A stretch of DNA of 64,000 nucleotides. Origin: Andalucia godoyi (Eukaryota > Discoba > Jakobea > Jakobida > Andaluciidae). The stretch covers positions 83,584 through 147,583 of the forward strand of contig VRVR01000036.1 of the NCBI GenBank assembly GCA_009859145.1, given 5' to 3'. Positions 10,446 through 20,340 of the stretch are shown here, piece by piece. The stretch's first letter is position 1. Every line of letters starts with the position of its first letter. The notes under the pieces are model-generated. The model saw only the letters and a list, made by a program, of their open reading frames with translations, had not been told where the DNA came from and did no database searches. Position numbers and translations under genes: made by a program.

Positions 10446-10557
10446 AATTCTCGTGTCTCCGCTTTTCTTTTCTTCATTTTCTTTTCTTTTCATTTCTTCT
10501 TATAATTTTTATTTAAATATATTTTTGTGTGTGATTTGTGAGAATAGAGTTGAGGGG

Positions 10558-11982
10558 ATGAAACACGGAAGAAGAAAAGTGTCAAAGCGAGTTTTGCAGT
10601 ATTATTCGACTCATTTTCGATTTCACCGGCCACACAGAGTGCTGTGTGATGGACCGTTTCTGCATGCGGTGACGACTGCCAAGCTTGATCTTGCAGTTTG
10701 TCTGCGGAATCTGATGCTCGGAACTGACTTTTCTGATGTTCGGGCGTTCACAACAATCGAAGTCGTTCAGGAGTTGGCAAGACTAGGTCCAACCTATGCG
10801 GATACGCTGCAGCTGGCGCGATCCTTGCCGAAAATGTCAGACTCTACGGTTCCTGCAGAGGCGCAATCAACTCTTGCTGGCTTTGCAGAGCGCATTTCAC
10901 CCATCCCAAAAGCGAAATTAGAGAAAAACGAAGTCCTGAGCTTGCTGTGCAACCTTTCAGCACTCAACTCAGAGCTGGTGCAGCGTGGACAAGACGCCAT
11001 TGTCGCGCGGCATCATGACAATGGCTCCGACAGGGACCAGCACAAGGACGAAGACACTGCTCCTGTGGATAATCGAAAAGCAATCGATGGGACAGAATCG
11101 ATTGTGCGGATTGTTTCGCGCGGAAATCCGTGCTTGGTTCGAGCCGCGCTGCTGTGTGTTTCGACAGTGATGGCTAAACACAGACCAATCCCCGTCATGC
11201 TTTCCGAAATCGAAACGAGATGGACTCGAGCCCTGACACGCGCCTTTGAGATTGTAGGGAAAATTGATCCTGCAGTGTTCTCGCCAAATATTGACCGGTT
11301 CTACGTCGCATCGCAGGTACCGTCAGTCCAGGCACTGGCCCACGCAATTCCGGGGGTTCCAGTCATTTTCACGGAACGTGGAGTTGTGATGATGGAACAG
11401 CAGCCGGGATATGGATCCAAATTGCTTGTGGAGGTCATTGAAAAGCAAAAACTTGGCGTTGTGGAGGGAATCAGGCCTGTTGCACTACCAAATTTCGGAA
11501 ATCCGAATGCACCTGCAGAGGTCCCCGAAACCGCACTGGAGGTTGTCCATCGCAAAAAGAAAATCAAGGGTCCGAACCCGCTTTCCTGCAAAAAGAAGAC
11601 TTTAGACACTGAGAAGAAGAAGGAGAAGAAGCCTGAAAAGCCGGAAGCAGGAAGCTGTCAGGCTCAGGGTGCGAGCGGTGCTGTACACCTCGATGATGAT
11701 GATGCAGGAGACAAGAATGATCAAATCAGCAAGGCTGCAACAACGGATGCGACGACTGCGGTGAGCGGTGTCGTCAACGCAGCGGAATCCACGGACACAT
11801 CTCGAAACAAGAGAAAACGCAGGAGGAAACATGCGTCTCGACGCAAAAGTGGAAACACAGCATCCAACAACGGCGGTAATGATGATAGCAACGACGACAA
11901 CGACAACGACGACGACAGAGATTCTTCGCCACCCGCGAAGAAGCAAAGATCCAGTGGTGCCAAACACGATAACAATGAATAA
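10558..11982 (+). CDS. UTP23: UTP23-like PIN-domain rRNA-processing factor (474 aa)
   Basis: UTP23 is a nucleolar PIN-fold protein of the small-subunit processome, needed for early pre-rRNA cleavage and snR30/U17 release. The N terminus has the family signature: basic K-HGRRKVSKR, then YYSTHFRFHRPHRVLCDG (residues about 15-32) and LRNLMLG. The conserved FYVASQ and the IPGVPVIF segments that close the PIN fold lie at about 250-275. The tail is lysine-rich and acidic with many D/N repeats, typical of nucleolar proteins. At 474 residues it is well over the usual 250-300. The extra length is a roughly 100-residue charged insert inside the PIN domain plus the long tail. The start is the ATG at 10558, immediately before the family N-terminal motif. 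Confidence 0.8.
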   Translation: MKHGRRKVSKRVLQYYSTHFRFHRPHRVLCDGPFLHAVTTAKLDLAVCLRNLMLGTDFSDVRAFTTIEVVQELARLGPTYADTLQLARSLPKMSDSTVPAEAQSTLAGFAERISPIPKAKLEKNEVLSLLCNLSALNSELVQRGQDAIVARHHDNGSDRDQHKDEDTAPVDNRKAIDGTESIVRIVSRGNPCLVRAALLCVSTVMAKHRPIPVMLSEIETRWTRALTRAFEIVGKIDPAVFSPNIDRFYVASQVPSVQALAHAIPGVPVIFTERGVVMMEQQPGYGSKLLVEVIEKQKLGVVEGIRPVALPNFGNPNAPAEVPETALEVVHRKKKIKGPNPLSCKKKTLDTEKKKEKKPEKPEAGSCQAQGASGAVHLDDDDAGDKNDQISKAATTDATTAVSGVVNAAESTDTSRNKRKRRRKHASRRKSGNTASNNGGNDDSNDDNDNDDDRDSSPPAKKQRSSGAKHDNNE

Positions 11983-12075
11983 TCAATGTGCATAGAAGTA
12001 ACTCTTAGAAGTGCGTCAGCTCTGGACTCTAATTCATTTTTTTTTCCCTCTTCTCCAGCCTGTTGTTTCTGTTGT

Positions 12076-14547
12076 TTATGATGATGATTCATGTGCACTG
12101 CGTCCATGTGGTGAACGGAACGAGAATCCCCACTCCGAAGAAATCTTGCTGCTATCCACAATGCGGTTTCCCCCGTGAATGGAAGTGAGGCCCTTGACAT
12201 CCGGCTGCCGTTCTGCATCCTCCACCTGCTTGACGGAGTCAAGCAAGCCAAGGTCAACTGCAATGCCAGCATAAAACTGTCGTCGCTTCTCGTGCAGCGG
12301 TGCAGTGACACTCCACACTCCAGAAGAGTGCTGCATCACAGCATATCCCAATGCTCGTGTGATATCCTCCATCGGAGATACATTCATGGGGAACGAGGTC
12401 GATGATTCCACAAGCATGCGAGCGATGTCGAAGCGAGAGCATTCGCTGAGAGGACTTGATGCGGCCGAGGATCCGCATCGTTTCTGCAGTGCGCCGGAAA
12501 GCACGCTTTGCACGCGGCCATGCCATCCGGGGAACGAGTCGTCCAAGATTTCACCCAAACGCAGAATGGAAACCCGAGGAAACGTGTTGGGCTGCAGCAT
12601 GTTCTGTTCTTGCAAGGTCTTGATAGCGCGAATTGAGAATGGAGGATCCGCAACATCCAGCATTGCTTGAATCCGCGCCGGAATATCCTGCATGACGGCT
12701 TCTGTCCTTCTCAGAATCCTGGAAGACACCGAAGCAAGGGTCGCTGAGTCGATTGGTGCATCGTCCTCGTGGACTACCACTGGTTGATCGCCAGTCGATG
12801 AATTCGGGTACACGGACGTTGAGGAAACGTAGACAATGCGGCTGCAAGTGAAGAAGCCATTTTCTGCGAGCTTCGTGATCGCATCCGACACCGTCTGTGC
12901 AGTCTGCAAATAGCAGTTTGTGTATGCAGCCTCTGCGCCTTGTGATGCAACGTCCTCGCGAGACGGGGCAACGCAGACAACAAGGACAGTCGTCCGTCGT
13001 TTTTCGATCAGTGCGGCAAGGTCATCGGATGCCGTTCGATGAGAACAGTCGAATTTTTCCACGTGGAACCGGATGGCCGGGGGCATGAACGCGTAGCGAG
13101 CACGAAGAGACGAAGATGGGTTGCGAGACGTCACGGTGACCGAGGACGCAAATGGGCTGAGAACCGGCAGACCGTTTTCCTGGCTGGAGTACACGTATCG
13201 CAAAAACGATTCCGTCAAGTTGCCCGATCCGATGAACAGCATGGAGTCGTGTTGCAAAGGCAGACTGCCCTGCTTTGTTATTGGAGCCGCTGCACGCGGA
13301 TGCTCAAAATACTCGGTCATGATGCTTGCGAGTAGATTGTTCGAGGCGATCAGGAACGGAGACTGAAAGGACTCCATGCTTGATTTTGGCGTCCAGGCAA
13401 ACGACTTTGCGCCCTTTGGAAGCTGTTGCAGGCACGCTTCTCGTCCATCGTACACCGGTCGCGAACCGTCGAACTTGACGATTGCTGCGCCGGCCGCCGT
13501 CAGAATGGCTTCTGGCCCACACAAATCCCACAGAGAACAAGATCCGGAAACATTGAAATACAAGTTGGCACGCCCGTGCGCGATCAGGCAAGCCTTCAGT
13601 CCAAGCGACCCGATTGTGATTCCCTGCCACAGGTTGTTTCGTGGCACCGCTGGACCAACAAGCCCTCTCCGCACCAAGTAGTCGCACACCGAGATTGCGT
13701 ACTCGTGGTCCTCCTCTCTTGCCACCGCCTCTACCGCCGTGGTCCCCCGACTCCGAGCCTGCGCATCCAGGGAATACTGCGAGGGAAACAGCTGTTCATA
13801 GCGAGGATCATAATGAGACCGAGACACAAACAATCGCAGTGGGAACTCCACCGTCTCATCCCTCGTGCCTGCGCCCTCGGCAACCGCCCCAATGCACTCT
13901 GCATCGACCGTTGACTTAGCCTCGTCCACGAAGAACGATCCGCCGAGAATGGATCCGCCAAAGTACAGCCACTTTTGCACCGGGCAATAGCAAACTCCAA
14001 TCAGCGGCGTTGCATCTGTAGACGCAAGCCCGATCATCACGCACCAATCCTCACGCTTCGCCGCAAACTCTGCGGTCCCATCAATCGGGTCTACGAACCA
14101 CACGCGCTTCCTGACCCTTTTCGATATCAAGGACAGAAACGTGTCGCCCAGGCTCGCCGATTCCTCTGCACACACAATGTCATCCGGAAACTGTGCCGAG
14201 AGCTGCGCCATCACATACTCGTTCACCTGCTTGTCCGCATTCGTTACCGGGTTCGAAGGACCTGTCTCTCTCCCCCCCACGGTGAAGTAATTCGCAATTC
14301 ACACAAGTCGAAACATTAGGTTCATGATGAAGAACAAGAACAAGAATAAAGAAGGCGGGAAGGGTGGAAACAAACCTTTGGATTCGACGGTAACGAGCGC
14401 GTCAAAGTTCTGAAAGAAATGAAACGCTTGTGAACCGGCTTCTCGCGCAATGCGGATCGATGCCTCCAGCTCGGACGAGTACGGAACCCGTGAGAAGATC
14501 TCCGACAGACTCGTCACCACGCCTTTCCGAAATCCCAACGCCGTCAT
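12076..14547 (-). CDS. Inositol monophosphatase-like / SDR fusion, two exons (785 aa)
   Basis: The coding sequence is complement(12076..14261, 14376..14547), with a 114-nt intron at 14262-14375 (GTTTGT...ACAG, phase 1). Splicing joins the N-terminal helix to GPSNPVTNADKQ, a standard start of the FIG (inositol monophosphatase / CysQ / HAL2) fold. Metal-binding motifs are intact: AEES (about 89-92), DPIDGT (115-120) and WDLCGPEAI (from about 302). From about residue 395 a second, Rossmann-type domain begins (LFIGSGN). It has YVSSTSVYP near 535 and an RLGEIL segment, resembling atypical short-chain dehydrogenases of the YeeZ type. The first half should be a Mg-dependent sugar- or nucleotide-phosphate phosphatase. 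The second may be a nucleotide-sugar or NAD(P)-dependent enzyme, though its nucleotide-binding glycines are partly atypical. I do not know this fusion from well-studied organisms. Confidence 0.75.
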
Positions 14548-14753
14548 GATTGCTCTTTCCGACCCAGAAAATGCATGAAGATCAATAATACTAATAATTT
14601 ACTAAAAACCACCACCATAAATAGAATACATAACAAAATGAAACAAAATAAATAACAGTTGCATCGAAGATTTGAATGAGTCCCCTTTTTCCTATTCAAG
14701 TAGTTTTATTTTACGTACGACAGAAAAACATGATAGGGAAAAACAGAAACGGC

Positions 14754-15377
14754 TCAGAGAGACGGGATGCGGGAATTGCGGAACAAGAGAGGAGAGTATC
14801 CGCGCTTCTCGAGACGTTCAACAAGTCCTCGAAGCCACCTTTTGGAGACCCTTTGCACCGTGCGTTTGATCGTGACTCGTTTTTCCCCGGACGCCGTGAT
14901 GATGGATGTGGGAGTGGGTGTGGATGTGCTGATGCGGCCCGTCGCAGACAGATACTCGGACACCTCCTCCAAAAACTCGCTCTGCGTGACGGGCATGTTA
15001 AGCGATGCACGCGTAGCGACGTAGGCGTACATCTTCTCCTCCTCCTCGGACGTCAACAGCGGAGGTCGCCCGCCCGTTCCAAACACGGACACAACCTCCT
15101 CAAGCTCGTCCCACTGCACATACTCCATCAGTGCCGCCGGGATGATGCTGTAGCGCTCCTCACCCTCGCTTGGCTCCACTCGCTGAAACGACGCAGTCCC
15201 ACGCAGTCGATGCATCTCCTCTGCCTTGTCGTTCAGCAAGTCGACAACGACGCCGTAGTAGATCTTTACGTACTTGCGTACCGTCCTCTCAGGAGACAGC
15301 AACTGGCTGTACGGTGTCCGGTACACCAAGTACTGCAGAACGTCTTGCGTCAGACATCCAACAGTCGACTCTCTCAT
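14754..15377 (-). CDS. Transposase-type (CENP-B/pogo-like) DNA-binding domain protein (207 aa)
   Basis: Residues about 103-180 contain GRPPLLTSEEEEK, then AYVATRASLNMPVTQSEF, then a KRWLRGLVERL segment. This is the order seen in the second helix-turn-helix (HTH CENP-B type) of pogo/Tigger transposases and their domesticated relatives. The DDE catalytic domain that should follow is absent: the frame stops after 207 residues, and downstream lies the promoter region of the phosphatase fusion gene. It is therefore either the truncated remains of a transposon or a domesticated DNA-binding protein. The N-terminal 100 residues are intact, with an ATG at 15377. It shares a 353-bp divergent upstream region with thiamine pyrophosphokinase. 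Confidence 0.6.
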   Translation of the reverse strand: MRESTVGCLTQDVLQYLVYRTPYSQLLSPERTVRKYVKIYYGVVVDLLNDKAEEMHRLRGTASFQRVEPSEGEERYSIIPAALMEYVQWDELEEVVSVFGTGGRPPLLTSEEEEKMYAYVATRASLNMPVTQSEFLEEVSEYLSATGRISTSTPTPTSIITASGEKRVTIKRTVQRVSKRWLRGLVERLEKRGYSPLLFRNSRIPSL

Positions 15378-15730
15378 TCCCCTCGCCGTATCTCCCCTCC
15401 TCCTCCGTCAATATTCCGTTGCAGAAATCTTTCTGAAAACTAAAATTCCGATCGTTGGATGCCTTTTCATCACGTTTCCAGGAATTTAGGCGCCAAACGC
15501 AGTTGAGTCACTCGTTTGAGGTGTGCTGTTGCTGCATATATGCAGCGTGTGTGTTTTCCACGATGTGCATAGCGCATACTCGGCAGCAAAGTCAGTTTAT
15601 TTATTTATTTTTTTGGTTTTTTTAATTTAAAACACTTCCGTTGTTGCATAGTGCATGTTTTTTCCGAGCATTCGTACCTCGCTGATCGATCGTAGAGTCG
15701 TGGAGCACCCCCGACGTCCAAAAAAAGAGG
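15378..15730. promoter_or_regulatory. Divergent promoter region
   Basis: Lies between the start codons of the transposase-like gene (minus) and thiamine pyrophosphokinase (plus). It contains a short palindromic GCATATATGC (15534-15543) that includes a TATA-like core, and a T/A-rich tract at about 15595-15635. No coding potential is seen. Confidence 0.4.
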
Positions 15731-16720
15731 ATGATGATGGGAAGTCAAAGAGTTCATCGACATTCGCTGTCTTTTCTGTATCCGAGTTTGGCGCGACTAC
15801 GGTCGTTGGGGGAGGCGGAGGCCAGGAAGGATGATGGGCCGCTGGTTGTTTCCGAGGCGTTTGACGTGATTGTTCTGAACTGGCGGCTGCCTGGTTTTTT
15901 CACGCATCTGTGGGACCGGGCATCGCTGCGGATTTGTGCAGACGGTGCGCTGAACCGGATTGCGGCGTGGGCGGGGTGTCGAGGGTTTGGGTTGTTTCAG
16001 AGGATATCAACAACGTCGGCAGAACGAGCGGGATGGCTGCCAGACGTGGTCGTCGGAGATTTGGATTCGGCAGACGGGGAGCTTGTGGAGAGGCTTGTGC
16101 GGGAGCATGGCGGGCGGCGGATCGCGGTCGATGCGGGACCGGTTGCAGGCATGACGTATGATGCGCGGGCAGGAGTCTGGGCGAATGTGGACGTGTCTGG
16201 CATTCGTCCGGGACAGCCACCATGGATTGTGCGTGTGCCGGACCAGAACTCCAGCGACATTTCAAAGTGCATCGCGATGTGGCAGCACATACCGCGGCAC
16301 AAGCGCAGCAGTACGTTGTGCATCGTTGGGTCGTTTGGCGGCCGGATGGATCATCAGATCGCGCACTTGCAGGCGCTGTACGCGTTCTCGGACCCCGCAG
16401 ACAGCATTGTGCTTCTGGGGGATGCAAGCGCCTCGCTGCTGCTGCACGGTAGCACGCAGGACTGTGCGGTAGAGAACGTCATTCACCATAGGTGGGGAGA
16501 GTATGAGGGCTCGTACTGCGCTCTTGTCCCGCTCGTCCCGTGCCGCTCAGTCACCACCAAGGGTCTCGTGTGGAACCTGCACAACGAACCTCTGCGCTTC
16601 GGAAAAGGGGGCCTCGTAAGCACCTCCAACAAGATCGATCCTCAATCGCACGTTGTGTCCGTCCGTACCGACGAACCACTCGTCTGGATGATCGGCATCC
16701 CATCGGCTTCCGAGCCATGA
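15731..16720 (+). CDS. TPK1: Thiamine pyrophosphokinase (329 aa)
   Basis: Transfers pyrophosphate from ATP to thiamine to make thiamine diphosphate. Family landmarks run in order. A VIVLNWRLP strand and RICADGALNRI give the N-terminal Rossmann-like core. VVGDLDS (about 113-119) and DQNSSDISKCI carry the conserved Asp residues for ATP/Mg. GSFGGRMDHQ (about 200-209) is the GGRxDH motif. The C-terminal beta-sandwich has VTTKGLVWNL and GLVSTSNKI, which bind thiamine. Length is close to fungal THI80 (about 320). ATG codons at 15731 and 15734 are adjacent; the first is used. A glycine-containing insert lies between the two Asp motifs. The assignment is secure. Confidence 0.92.
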   Translation: MMMGSQRVHRHSLSFLYPSLARLRSLGEAEARKDDGPLVVSEAFDVIVLNWRLPGFFTHLWDRASLRICADGALNRIAAWAGCRGFGLFQRISTTSAERAGWLPDVVVGDLDSADGELVERLVREHGGRRIAVDAGPVAGMTYDARAGVWANVDVSGIRPGQPPWIVRVPDQNSSDISKCIAMWQHIPRHKRSSTLCIVGSFGGRMDHQIAHLQALYAFSDPADSIVLLGDASASLLLHGSTQDCAVENVIHHRWGEYEGSYCALVPLVPCRSVTTKGLVWNLHNEPLRFGKGGLVSTSNKIDPQSHVVSVRTDEPLVWMIGIPSASEP

Positions 16721-16948
16721 AGCTCAAGAAGGAAAGCAGAAGGAGAAACGAAGAACAACATTACCAATAATAACAATAATAAGTTCTCGCCAATATATAT
16801 GGAAGGGAACACGAATGCGAGAAGGGTGTTTACTTTTGGAAAACCAAATCGAAAGCAGCAGAGCTTGCTTCATTCAGCAAAGAGAAAAACCACAATCCAA
16901 AATCAAAGAAGAAGAAGAAAAAACAAGCGACGAGCAGGCAATGAGAAA

Positions 16949-19018
16949 TTAATCTTCAACATCGAGCGTGAATTCGTCGTCCTTCTTCTGACGACCGCGG
17001 GTGCCGGTGACGCGAGATCCTCCGGTCGCAGACGCTGCCGGTCCGGCGAACTCATCGACAGGAGCGGGAGCAGCCGCACTCCAATCTGCAAGTGCGTCCA
17101 AGAACTGGATGGGCGTCCAGATTCGCTCCGTTGCGATGCACAGATCCCATGCAGATTTTCCACTGTACTCCTGGGCAGCCTCGTGAAGAGCACGCAGCTC
17201 CGAGTAGGTACATCCTCCCACAACATAGAAGCACAGCTTCGGTCTCTTCTCGTCCCACACATCTGGGTCATCTTCCTTCTCCTTCTTCGCAGTGGATGAC
17301 GCACTTGCCGCAGTATTGTCTTCCTCCTTCTTGCGGCCACCCCAACGACGGCCCCCAGCGCTGGAGCGAAGGGATCGAGCAGCAGTGGCGTCGCCAGACG
17401 CAGCTTCGTCCTCGTCATCGTCTCGATTCGCCGTGCGGCCTGCCTTTGCAGGGTTGTAACTCGACTTGGCTTCCTTTCCTCCCATGTACGGATACTCGGA
17501 ATCCGGAAGAGAATTCTTTAACTGCGCAACAATGATGTCTTTCAGCAACGGCACATACCGCGAGAACTCGAACGGAACATCAGTCTCGTTGTTGCCGCCG
17601 CCGCTCTTTTTCTTGGAAGCAAAGCGAGACTGCTGCCTTTGAATGTTCTTCGATGCGCCACGTCCGATTGCAACTTGGACACCAAAGAAGGACAGGTTTC
17701 GCACAGCTTCCTGCTCGTTCTGGTCCAGGCCCGCTGCAGAAAACAGTGCCTTTCGCTGCGTTTCCTTCACACCACCAATACAAACAATGTAAATCATAAT
17801 CAAGCGAACCTTGTCTTCGTGAGAGATCGCGGGATTGTCCAGCAAAGACAAGACATCGTTCGCAAGTCTCTTTTGCTGGGTCGACGACGCATCACCGCAG
17901 GCCATCAGTTGCTCCAACTGGGCCAGCACGTCAAGCTGGCGCGAATGGAACTGTTTCATGCAAGCTGAGACCAGGGTCAAATGCAGCGAACATTGATTGA
18001 TCTTTGCCGTGTACTCGGGCATTTTCTTGAGCACTGCCGCTACATTCCTGGATGACACATCCATACCTTGCTCGGGCAGCTGGGACTGGATATACTGGAT
18101 TACCTCTGCAATGTGGGTGTGCTTCAGCGAAGCCCACAAAGGATCGGCGGCATCGGACAACAGCGCCATTCGGCTCTCCTTCTCACCCTTTCCATTGGTA
18201 TAGTCATACACAAACAACGGCGGACTCTCCCCACGCAACGAGGCCTGGGCGCCTTTCCCGTCCTTTGATTGCTCCTGGTGCGAGAAGATCACATCATGCG
18301 CCATGGCCTCGTATGTAAACTCGTGCAACAGCGGCGCAACGACATCCACAGAGCGGTCCACAAAGACGATCAGGTCCTTCTTTTCTGCAGCCGCACTCGA
18401 CGATCGCGATGGTCGTTCCGATCCCGAACTGACGGCAGCCACGGACGGCGCCACCTGCTGATAGGCCCACGCCATTCTCTTGGCCTCCTCTGTCGTTCCA
18501 TGGCGCACCGCCGCATTCGGAAGGAAGGACGCCAGCTGCTTTGCGTAAGACAGTCGATCGCGGTCGCCAGCTGCATACGGATCCGCTGGCGCAGAAAGCA
18601 AAAGCATCGCTCTCGGGTCGACAGACAGATACTCACAGCGCACATCCTTCAACGCCGCCACGTACTTCTCCACAGGCGCAAGCATCTCCAACAGATTGTC
18701 AGGAAGCGGCGATGTGGTGTAGATGGCTGCAGACTTGTACTTTGGTTTCTTGTCGCTGAAATCTGCAATGATTTGCTCAATTGACTCCTTGGTCGCGCGC
18801 ACAAAGTAGATCGCAGCGAGCGGAAGCGCCTGTCTGTTCTTGTTATCCAGCGGCTCAACCACTGGCACTCCCTTGTGTGTCAGCTCCGAAATTGACGTGC
18901 ACGACGACAGAATCGGAAGCGCAAACGAGTCCACAATCAACACATGCGGGGTCCGGATCGAACAGCCCGAAAGCATGTCCTCAAGAATCCGCCGCGCAGT
19001 CGCCTTTGGAATGTGCAT
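16949..19018 (-). CDS. Sec1/Munc18 family protein (689 aa)
   Basis: SM proteins bind syntaxin-type SNAREs and organise SNARE-complex assembly in vesicle fusion, here most like the plasma-membrane Sec1/Munc18-1 group. The N-terminal domain shows the usual VLIVDSFALPIL strand, VPVVEPLDNKNRQALP, and AIYFVRATKESIEQIIADF (about 60-90). The middle has DLIVFVDRSVDVVAPLLHEFTYEAMAHD (about 210-240), the most conserved block of the family. Near the C terminus is CFYVVGGCTYSELRAL. The roughly 70-residue stretch rich in Arg, Gly, Asp and Lys before that block is a low-complexity insert and explains the length above the usual 590-600. The ATG at 19018 fits the family start. Confidence 0.9.
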   Translation of the reverse strand: MHIPKATARRILEDMLSGCSIRTPHVLIVDSFALPILSSCTSISELTHKGVPVVEPLDNKNRQALPLAAIYFVRATKESIEQIIADFSDKKPKYKSAAIYTTSPLPDNLLEMLAPVEKYVAALKDVRCEYLSVDPRAMLLLSAPADPYAAGDRDRLSYAKQLASFLPNAAVRHGTTEEAKRMAWAYQQVAPSVAAVSSGSERPSRSSSAAAEKKDLIVFVDRSVDVVAPLLHEFTYEAMAHDVIFSHQEQSKDGKGAQASLRGESPPLFVYDYTNGKGEKESRMALLSDAADPLWASLKHTHIAEVIQYIQSQLPEQGMDVSSRNVAAVLKKMPEYTAKINQCSLHLTLVSACMKQFHSRQLDVLAQLEQLMACGDASSTQQKRLANDVLSLLDNPAISHEDKVRLIMIYIVCIGGVKETQRKALFSAAGLDQNEQEAVRNLSFFGVQVAIGRGASKNIQRQQSRFASKKKSGGGNNETDVPFEFSRYVPLLKDIIVAQLKNSLPDSEYPYMGGKEAKSSYNPAKAGRTANRDDDEDEAASGDATAARSLRSSAGGRRWGGRKKEEDNTAASASSTAKKEKEDDPDVWDEKRPKLCFYVVGGCTYSELRALHEAAQEYSGKSAWDLCIATERIWTPIQFLDALADWSAAAPAPVDEFAGPAASATGGSRVTGTRGRQKKDDEFTLDVED

Positions 19019-19515
19019 TCGCAGTCCTCAGAAACAATAAGCTAGAAACCTGCCCACCTTTGCCACACACAAAAACGAATCTTAAGGGAATAAAAGAAGA
19101 AGGGAAAAATTAACTGAAAAACGACTGCATAAAAGAAACCCCAAAAGAAAAAGAAGACGAACGAAACCGAAACGAAAAGGATGGCTCTTTACTGGAGGAA
19201 GCCTTTGCAAGTCGAGAGCACACGGAAACCCTTTTTCTGGTTCTGGTCTCACGTGATGCCTGCGTTTATTTTTTGTGTACGTACGAGCAGTGCTGGCAAG
19301 CCCCGATCGAAACTTGTCGACTCTCATATATATATATATATTTTTTTCTTCTCCTTGGTCAATCAGTCATCTGGTGGGGGCGCTTGTCCGCTGCTTTTTC
19401 AATTTTGTTATTTGTTCCTTATCTTTTTTTTTTAATAATTTTGGCTTTTTGGCTTTTATTTATTATTGTTGTTTTTTTGTTTGGAGAGGGTGGTGATAGC
19501 GTGAGATCGGAAAGA
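19019..19515. promoter_or_regulatory. Divergent promoter region
   Basis: Separates Sec1/Munc18 (minus) from the GST gene (plus). A TATATATATAT run is at about 19326-19340, and a T-rich region follows to 19480. No coding sequence is supported: the open frame upstream of the GST start uses non-ATG codons and is low-complexity. Confidence 0.45.
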
Positions 19516-20172
19516 ATGACGATCACACTTGGATACTGGGCGATTCGGGGGCTTGCGAATCCGATCCGTGCGCTGTTGTTTTATGCAGATGCCGACTACG
19601 ATGAGCAGTTCTATGTCACAGGGGATGGTCCGGCGTACGACCGCTCAGAATGGTTGGATGCGAAGGACAAGCTCGGGCTGGAGTTTCCGAACCTTCCGTA
19701 CCTGATTGATGGAGATCGTAAGATCACCCAGTCCTTGGCGATCTTGCGGTATGTTGCTCGCAAGTTTGGGTACATGCCCACGAACGAGGACGATCTTGTG
19801 GATGCGGAAATGCTCGAGGGAACAGTCATGGATTTGAAGAATGGATTCACACAGATGTGTTACTCGCCGGGGTTCGAGAGATCCAAGCCGGCCTTCCTGG
19901 CGTCACTGCCCAACCAGCTGGTTCGCTTTGAGAACAAGCTCGCCAACAAGGAGTTCCTCGTGGGCAACGGCAGCCGTATCTACTACATTGACTTTCTCTT
20001 CTATGAGACTCTGTCCATCCTGGACAAGTTTGCACCAGAGGTGATGGATACCTTCCCCAACTTGAAGGCTTTCATGAAACGCTACGACGAGCTTCCCCAG
20101 ATTAAAAAGTTCCGAGCGTCGCCAAAGTACTTTGACGGCCCAATCAACAACAAGATGGCGTTCTTCAAGTAA
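19516..20172 (+). CDS. Glutathione S-transferase, mu/sigma-like (218 aa)
   Basis: Cytosolic GST that conjugates glutathione to electrophiles. The N-terminal thioredoxin-like domain starts MTITLGYWAIRGLANPIR, with the catalytic Tyr (Y7) in the mu/sigma position. NLPYLIDGD and the ITQSLAILRYVARKFG segment supply the glutathione site (cis-Pro and QS). The C-terminal helical domain has FLVGNGSRIYYIDFLFYE with the N-capping Asp. Length of 218 equals typical mu-class enzymes. The ATG at 19516 was chosen over the longer open frame because the GST fold begins there. Confidence 0.93.
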   Translation: MTITLGYWAIRGLANPIRALLFYADADYDEQFYVTGDGPAYDRSEWLDAKDKLGLEFPNLPYLIDGDRKITQSLAILRYVARKFGYMPTNEDDLVDAEMLEGTVMDLKNGFTQMCYSPGFERSKPAFLASLPNQLVRFENKLANKEFLVGNGSRIYYIDFLFYETLSILDKFAPEVMDTFPNLKAFMKRYDELPQIKKFRASPKYFDGPINNKMAFFK

Positions 20173-20340
20173 TGCATTACCGTTACTTGCACGTTGCTTG
20201 TGTGTGTGTGTGTGTGTGTGCGTGTGCTTCAATGGGGTGATTATTTTAGCCGAGTATTAAAATATTGGATTGAGTAATCCCTTGGGGAGAGCTAATTTTT
20301 TTAATTAAAAAAAGAGACCGGGTTGGTTGCACTTTCTGTT
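20173..20340. repeat. Convergent intergenic with (TG)n microsatellite
   Basis: Short spacer between the stop codons of the GST (plus) and the SGNH hydrolase (minus). It contains a TG dinucleotide run at about 20199-20224 and a TTAATTAAAA palindrome near 20300. Confidence 0.8.

Noticed and set aside
9547-10557. Long frame crossing the N gap in front of UTP23
   Set aside because: Consists of microsatellite and unknown bases; it starts far before the UTP23 signature.
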